From: Priapulus caudatus
Lineage: Eukaryota; Priapulida; Priapulimorpha; Priapulimorphida; Priapulidae
Reading direction: 5' to 3'
Assembly (NCBI RefSeq): GCF_000485595.1
Contig: NW_014577082.1
Span: 800,477-854,051 of the forward strand
Length of the DNA stretch: 53,575 bases
Every line of letters begins with the position of its first letter. Within the stretch, counting starts at the first letter, position 1. Under the pieces are notes generated by a model. It saw only the letters and a program-made list of their open reading frames with translations, ran no database searches and was not told the DNA's origin. The position numbers and the translations under genes were made by a program. This document shows positions 47,401-53,575 of this stretch, piece after piece.

Positions 47401-49339
47401 TCACCTGGAAGCTGTACGCCTCTTGTTCGCTCCACAGCATCACCGTCTTCGCACAGTGGCTCATCGACAAGCAGTCGTTGGGCTCCTCCTCCTTATCCTC
47501 CTTCAGATACGCGTCCAGCTCCTCGTAGATGTGCTCCTTGCTCGGCGGCCGCAGGTCCCCACACCGCGATGACAGCATCAGGTTGCCGAGCAGGAGCCCC
47601 TCATCGAAGCTCTTGCTCTTGATCGGGGGGCGCAGCCGGTAGGTGAGGTGGCACGGCTCGGCGGCGGTGGCGCGGCGGAACACGTCGCGCGTCTCGTTGC
47701 CGCGCGAGCTTACGCTCTCATAGCTCTGGCTCTTCACGAGCTGGCTGCGGGCGAGGAGCGGGGAGGAGGCGTCCGAGAGGGAAGGCACTTGCATGTAGGA
47801 GAGGTCGTCGTCGTCATCGTCGTCGTCATCATCGTCGTCGAGCTGCTCAACGGAACACGACGTCGTGCACACGTCGCAGGAGCTCGGAGCGCTGTCCGTG
47901 CGGCGCCCCGCCACGTTCGCCACGACACACGTATCGTCATTGTCGTTCTGGTCAACGTCGATGTGGGGGCGCTGCTCGACGCCGACGACGCACTTCTGCG
48001 CGGGACATTCCCGGCGGTGCACATCGCTCGTGTTGTCGACGCCACGTTGTGTATGATTATCACAAATTTCAGCACAGTCTGGCGCGCCGAGCGCCGAGTC
48101 CGACGAGGCTCCGTTTCGCGCGTCCTCGTGACTCTCGTCGCCGCGCGGATAGTCGAAACTTGCCAGGCAGTCGTCGTCGTCGACGGCTTGGAAGTCAAAC
48201 TCGAGGAAGTCCGGCGAATGGTCGGACGAGGCCTTGCGTCCACGCGACAACGACGCTGCCGCCGGCACCGCCGTCTGCATGTCGTCCTCGTCGTTGCTGC
48301 TGAACGCCGTGCTGTCGCTGTCCGTCTCCTCTGCCATCAGGTGCTGGTTCTCGCGCAGGTAGGCGTTCATGCCGTCGCTGCACGGCGCGGCGTCGCCGCC
48401 AGGGGGCGCCTCGCATGCGTCAGCGCATCGCGATGGCGCGCCATCTTGCTGTTGCTGACTTAGCAGGTATGCGTTCATGTGATCGATGCATTCCAGGATC
48501 CACTTGTCGCGCCACACGTTATCCGTATCGGCGCCGATGGCGTGGTTTTGATTCGGGGTCGGCAAGTGATTCCGCCGCTCCTGAGCGTTGTCGCATGGCG
48601 ACACGTTTCTGTCCTCACCGCGTGCGAGTTCCGGTGCGGTCTCGCACGCGGCGTTAGCCATTGCGCATTTGCGCTTGTCGTTTTTGCTCACAGAACACCA
48701 GCTTGGCATCGCTTTCTGTTTACATGCATTAAGATCACCATTTTCACACGTCTCCACCTGCCAGGGGTGATGATATACCATACAGTTGCTTCCAGAAATC
48801 TTGATATCTTTGGGTAAGGAGGCACCTCTTGGTTCCGACCAAGGGAGCGCACAATTAAATGGACGATGCACAGATATGCATGCCTCAACTGGCACCTGCG
48901 ATACAGTTGACAAATCAACAGGTGGATGAAAACTGTTGTTACAACACGAGATTGGCACTGTCGAGTTCTCGCCAAAAATCAACTGGCTTTCGGACCGCGA
49001 AAAACGTGGTGCCAACTTCGACGGCATGTTTGCAATGGACTCCTGGTGTGTGCCTTCATTACCTCCTTTAACGGGCATGTCACAACCTTTGCATTCCACA
49101 GACAGAGCTGCCGCAACGTAATCGTCGGTACCATCACACACTCTTCCATTCTGTGTGTGACACGCGCCGTTTAGAGGTGTCGGCTTCCTGTGGTTGTTCA
49201 GCTGGCTTTCCGTTGGGCTCTTGGGTTTTACAGCCCTCTCACGCTGCTGCTGACCGGTGCAGACTTTGGCATCCGTGAACCCTGGCTGTTCCTTTGCACC
49301 TGCTGTGGCATCTCTACTGGATGATTGGCGAGTAGACAT
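44490..49339 (-). CDS. Uncharacterised protein with C-terminal C39/papain-like cysteine peptidase domain, six exons
   Basis: Exons on the minus strand: 49339-47351, 46948-46837, 46236-46105, 46000-45896, 45451-45272, 44686-44490. Phases agree throughout, giving 904 residues. I do not recognise a named family member. Residues 1 to about 600 are polar, Ser/Asp-rich and probably disordered, with a poly-Asp run near 500. The C-terminal 260 residues are compact. Q648-x5-C654 in NQIGKSACGATAVLNVL, H770 in AWHHQMVYG and N785 in IYLTNPLE reproduce the order and spacing style of C39-like peptidases (oxyanion Gln, nucleophile Cys, His, Asp/Asn). Whether it cleaves peptides is inference; it could be an inactive fold or act on another bond. 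No signal peptide or membrane segment is seen, so it is probably intracellular. Intron 3 uses a GC donor. The ATG has A at -3. Confidence 0.82.
46483..46794. mobile_element. hAT-like MITE with 5-bp target duplication, in an intron of the C39-like gene
   Basis: Ends CAGGGTTCATAGTAG and GCTACGAACCCTG are inverted repeats. A 5-bp duplication AACTT lies at 46478-46482 and 46795-46799. AAGTACTTATAAGAC-type motifs recur inside in both orientations. It is the third element of this kind in the window. Confidence 0.7.
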
Positions 49340-50520
49340 CCTGCACTAATGTATATGTGCAGCTGCAAAAATATTTGTAGTGCTTTTAGCGTTTTCACAT
49401 ACACACACATAACTCTATAACTTGGCATACCAAGTTGTTATCATCACATGCAAGTACCTGTATATACAATAATGGTATTGTATTCTACGAGTTGTTTAAG
49501 GTGACATTAGCAGCGCTGACAAGTTGTTATTTGATAAAACTAGTACTACTAGTAGTGGCGGTCTTGGCAGGTGGGAGGGGCAAACTAGCGGGGGTCCGTG
49601 GTGTGGCGTGTTTTTTTATCCGTACACCCTAATTAATGCGTTAAAATTCGCCACCACACCATAGACGGTATTTGGTGGTTCTTTTAATATTATAAGATAG
49701 CCGAGCGTGTGCTAAGGTTAGTGTTGGGTTACAGGACAGGTTGATGTTGTACTTGTGCTTGTGTCCCGGGGGTAAAACATACACGAGTGGGTGTCCTGGT
49801 CGAATTGGGAATTCTTGACAATCGGTTCTCCATGCTTGGTCAACTTTTATGTAGTGGAATTTATATTCGGGGCGAGTGGTAATTTAAACGGGCGCAACAT
49901 TGAAACAGGGGGAGTTTATGCCCAAACGGGCGATCGCCGCGCGCCGTCCGTTCTGCGCACGTGAGAAAGAAACCTGAGACTAAAATCCTTCAATGGACGG
50001 AAAAGGGGAAATTAACGAACTGCCGGTTCTCATGTAACCAACACTGTGTCCAGAATGTCCTGACGATGTGGGAGAAGAGTGTATCTAAGGTTTTTTCAAG
50101 ATGGCTTTTTCAAACATTTTTTGTGAAACATCCTTGTTGGTGTTGTATTAACGTTGCAGAGCAAGGTCGTGCGCGGCGTATTTACCTATTTTTCTGTAGT
50201 ATTTTTTTCCTAGCGAGTCTTTTCTGTTTCGGAGGGGGGTTTTTTCACGTGTCTCAATTGGTTGAGCATGCACTTAGTGTAAACATGGCGACGCTCGTAA
50301 AACAATCGTGGGAATTTTAGTTGATATGGCTTGTGCAGAATTAGCAGAATTTACCGGTGATTTAAGAGATACACTCTACTTACGCGGTTAGAAGGCAGGA
50401 CAACTGTGACTGTGAGTTAAGTTTCATATGTCACACAAGGCAAAGTCAAAAAGAGAAAAGAAGGTGATAAAACTAATACTAATACTAGGAAGTAGATTGA
50501 ACTTTTATTTGAGATAATAC
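49340..50520. other. 5' flank of the C39-like gene, no gene recognised
   Basis: The region includes GC-richer sequence around 49920-49965 (GGGCGATCGCCGCGCGCCGTCC) that could be promoter. The sequence before the start codon, ATTAGTGCAG/GATG, could be an acceptor, so the transcript may start upstream. The 119-codon plus frame at 49961-50320 shows no family resemblance. Confidence 0.4.
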
Positions 50521-50779
50521 AGGCAGTTATTTCATCGTAGATCTGCAGACTGATACGTTTTTTTGTGTATGGAAGCGTGTCGGGCTGTAGAGACAATCAG
50601 TCGCACAGCCTCGTCGGGCTAACCTCACGATACGGACAAGTACAGTATGACTCCACCAGCGCAGCCTCCGTGCTTGGTATGATAATGTCTGGGGCAGTGA
50701 ATTTTCGGAAGTGGTAGCGTGTTTAGTGGTGCGAGCTGTGGAATTTTCCGGGCCGTCGGATGACCACTGTGGATGAGTG

Positions 50780-51900
50780 TATTGTGGGGGGTGTGTGTGT
50801 GTGTGGTGGTTGCGGGGGGGGGTTCTCGCGGGAGAATATGTGATGTGTGATATGTTTGTGTAATGGAGAGCAGTGCGGGAGGGGGGGTGGTGGGGCGCGG
50901 GAAAAGCGATCCTGTTCGTGTGATATTTATACAATGATTTTGACACTGGCTTGTGTCCCGTATAGCTCTTGGGTTATAGTATGTGTAAGCAAGGCTCAGG
51001 GAATGTGTGATGATTATTGTTTATCATTATATACAACATTCATGTGTGAAGTGAGATGTCGACCGTATGGACATGGAGTGTGCGTTCGTTTAAATCGTTG
51101 AACCAACTTAGTGTGGGGGGTCGGTGGGGGTGTGTGGGTGTGCCTCGAGTTGGGGGTTTTTGTGTTGTCGTGGCGGGCGTGTGTGTTGTGTGTGGTGTGT
51201 GTGTGTTGGTGGGGGGCCTAATGCAGCAGAATTACGCCGGCCCCCTTTTTGTCGCTGACTATATGTCTAACTGTGTGTGTGTGTGGGGTGTCGTGAAAAT
51301 GGTGCGCGTGCGTGTGGTGGTATTTTGGTGGGGGGGCGCATGATAAATAGCGTATTGTATGGTGATGTTGTCCATAATGTTGTGTGCTTTTGTGTGGCGT
51401 GCTCTCATGGGCTAAGACGTTAGTTGGCTCCTGACAAGAGAAATTGTCAGATATTTCTCTAGCTTGCCTGGGTGTCGGGGCTTAGTTGGGGCGCATGGGT
51501 GGATATCCAGGCTACTGCCGAGTATAGGTGTATGTGGTCCTTATCACTTATGTTGGATAGGCGTTGTAGCGAGGAGTGGGTGGTTTTATCGGGTCGCCAC
51601 GGGTGTTGGTTGTGGTGGGTGGGGGGGGGGTGGGTGGCTCGGGGGTGGTGTTGTATGTTGATCTCCGAAGGAGTGCTGACGCCGTGGCCGGCGCCGACTG
51701 CGTTTAGCGGCGGTTGCGAGGGTTTTACCACTTATTGACTCGCGCTGGCAGTGGGGGTGGGGGGCGGCACGGGGGGGGGTGTGCGGGCGGGAGCAGTGGC
51801 GGGGGGGGCGGGGTGAGAGGGGGCGTGGGGGGGGAGGGGGGCAGGGGGGGGGGCGGGTGTGCATGCGAATACTGCGAGCACGTGGTGGCGTGGCCGTGCC
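50780..51900. repeat. GT- and G-rich low-complexity tract
   Basis: The plus strand is strongly G/T-biased, with GTGTGTGTG runs and many G-tracts of 5-9. The densest part is about 51610-51860, which contains dozens of bases of nearly uninterrupted G-runs separated by one or two bases. It has obvious G-quadruplex potential. The numerous short frames are compositional. Confidence 0.8.
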
Positions 51901-52066
51901 AGTTTTTACACGTAGCTAAGTAGATACTGGCAAAGCAGCAGCAGCAACCAAAACTCGCCCCTGCCGCGCAGCGCGGCTCTGCAGCAGCAGCAGCAAATGC
52001 CCCCACCCAAGGCCGCCATAGCCAAGCCGGTGTGTGACGAAAACTGCGTGATGTTACGCTTCCCGC

Positions 52067-52922
52067 CAGGGTTCGAATTAACCGACGGCACCGACGGCAA
52101 TTGCCGTGGGTGCCCCTATCAATCGCCGTACTGCCCCTGAAAATCCAACCCGACCGACGGCAGTGACCTGCCTTGCCCTTTTCTGTAATTGCCGTCGGTG
52201 CCTCTGGCTAGACTGGTTCGCGGCCGCACTGTTTGTCGCAGAGCGTGTAGATTGTCTAGCAGAGCGTGAGGCCGGATACCAGTCTACCCTTCGGCAAAAA
52301 CAATAACGTGGCTGCCCGTAGTAGAACACGAATATTTAAATGCTGCACGTACACGCGGACTCGGCCCGCGCGCGATTTAAAGCGCGGTAAACGACACTCG
52401 CGCAAGAATGGCCAGCTTGTACGGTGTGTAGCTTGCTAGTTAGTGCAGTAAATTTAGAGAAATTTTAGTAGAATTCATACGATGACACAAAGTTTTTCAT
52501 AACAATGGTCTGGGTCTGGGCTAGTGAATGTTAGGTCAGGGCTAGTGGTTTTCCTCAGTTACTAGCCCGATGGTCTAGTGAAATAAAAAGTTAATGTTGA
52601 ACCCTGTTACTGTACTTCGATCCATTAGCAGACAGGGGGTACAGGGGTCGGTGTTACGGTGTAAGCTTACATGGGGGCGGAAGACGATGTACATGTGGGC
52701 GGGAGACGGTCTGTACATACACGGTAAAATTTTTTATTAATTTGTTATAAGTTTTCCTTTATTTTACAAAAGTGCCTTGGTGCCCTTCTCAAATTGTGAG
52801 AGTTGCCTTGATGCCTTTTAAAATTGCCTCGGTGCCCATCCATTTTAGAGAAAATTCAAGGCAATTTCTCACATGCCCCCAAAAAATTGCCTTGCCCCTC
52901 TCGTCGCTTAATTCGAGGCCTG
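52067..52922. mobile_element. hAT-like element, copy 2, with 8-bp target duplication
   Basis: Ends CAGGGTTCGAATTAA and TTAATTCGAGGCCTG are inverted repeats, with a perfect 8-bp duplication CTTCCCGC (52059-52066, 52923-52930). Both subterminal regions match the copy at 36577-37482. The middle differs and includes at about 52500-52607 what looks like one end of another CAGGGTTCAACA-type element. No transposase. Confidence 0.82.
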
Positions 52923-52925
52923 CTT

Positions 52926-52982
52926 CCCGCTATACGGATTCGCGCGCCCGCCCTCCTTCGGCGCGCGAATTCGTATAGCGGG
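52926..52982. repeat. GC-rich hairpin beside hAT copy 2
   Basis: CCCGCTATACGGATTCGCGCGCC and its near-complement form arms of about 23 bp around a short CCGCCCTCCTT-type loop. The hairpin begins within the right-hand target duplication of the neighbouring transposon, so it was probably already present when the element inserted beside it. Confidence 0.6.
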
Positions 52983-53575
52983 CAGCACGAGATGCTATAT
53001 ACAACACACCGCGGTCGCGTGCGCCCAGTCCCGCGGAAGTGCGCGGCTTAACCGCTCTCGGTGGTCGGGGAACAACGCATCTTGTGCTCCTTGTACCCGG
53101 TCTCTCTGGATGCCAAATTTGGATAATGCAACGTACTACAGACTACAGCACAGGGCTGTGGCTGTTGTGCCCAAACTTGGGATCTTGCACAAACTTGGAA
53201 TTTCAGCGCATCTGCAGTTTGGGCAACCAATCTTGAGATTGGGCAAGCAGAGGTAAACAGAGCTTGCACAAACATATGATTATTAGGATTTCAAATGTTA
53301 TATCATAAAGTATAAGGTCGTATACCTTCTTTCCTCAATGTGTTTGGCACCTTTGTATAAATATTAGGCCTAAATGATTATAATAAATAATTGGATAAAT
53401 ATGAGATAAATCTCTTCCTAGTTTGCACCACGCACGCCACACACTAGTCCGCAAATGCAGACGTAAACTCCGCTTTGCTAATCTGAGGGTGCGGGTTTAT
53501 CGTCTGCAGTCACCCTTGTAAAAATTGTTGCAATTTTTGTTGTGGGCATTGGATAGGTGAATCGAGTAGCACTGA
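52983..53575. other. Right edge, nothing recognised
   Basis: Short direct and inverted repeats of TTGGGCAA/TTGCACAAACTTGG type occur at about 53165-53270. No exon can be supported. Confidence 0.4.

Noticed and set aside
47648-48463. 271-codon plus-strand frame opposite the C39-like gene
   Set aside because: Antisense shadow of the disordered Asp/Ser-rich exon; the Val/Arg-rich product reflects complementarity to GAC and TCG codons.
49961-50320. 119-codon plus frame ending in a MATLVKQSWEF-like peptide with an upstream ACATGGCGACG
   Set aside because: Promoter-like YY1 motif is possible, but the frame has no recognisable domain and the internal ATG gives only 11 codons.
52060-52090. GGTTCGAATTAA resembling a tRNA T-loop
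   Set aside because: It is the terminal repeat of a hAT-like element; no acceptor stem or anticodon arm can be built around it.

Overview
This looks like nuclear DNA from a non-vertebrate, non-arthropod bilaterian animal, probably marine. The genes have GT-AG introns and animal-specific products. Exons are GC-rich, and noncoding DNA is AT-rich and crowded with microsatellites, fold-back elements and short TTAGGG tracts. The lineage cannot be fixed from the sequence. A pearl/Helentron-like repeat with about 146-bp units hints weakly at a lophotrochozoan.

Five protein-coding genes can be assembled with consistent intron phases. From left to right: (1) the N-terminal two thirds of UNC80, the NALCN channel-complex scaffold, minus strand, exons at 4877-9392, 4058-4374, 1752-3101 and 1-45, continuing off the left edge; (2) twisted gastrulation (BMP/chordin modulator), plus strand, four exons at 14004-15882; (3) a GARRE1 (KIAA0355) homologue, minus strand, nine exons at 30629-21973, without the family's middle region; (4) RPAP2 (RNA polymerase II CTD phosphatase/assembly factor), plus strand, one coding exon at 40015-42024; (5) an uncharacterised 904-residue protein, minus strand, six exons at 49339-44490, ending in a C39/papain-like cysteine-peptidase fold with a visible Gln/Cys/His/Asn set. 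The genes are ordinary eukaryotic neighbours, not an operon, and no shared pathway is implied.

The rest is repeats. 46-1751 is a UNC80 intron made of a minisatellite interrupted by a 750-bp fold-back. 9773-13275 is a nest of inverted-repeat elements. 15883-21972 is gene-free apart from a GT/GC microsatellite. The GARRE1 introns hold a pearl-like tandem-repeat element (25234-26212), an 830-bp palindrome (26411-27240) and CA repeats. 30656-40014 holds several complete short DNA transposons with recognisable target-site duplications, a CpG-rich segment and the likely RPAP2 promoter. 42025-44489 is AT-rich and featureless. 49340-53575 holds a strongly G-rich GT tract and a second copy of an 8-bp-TSD hAT-like element.

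The observations most worth following are: fold-back elements with central telomere-like tracts, two of them with clean 9-bp target duplications; three tandem duplications that each copy a functional splice site; the C39-like protease gene; the missing middle of GARRE1; and a splice choice in twisted gastrulation that would switch an acidic tail on or off.
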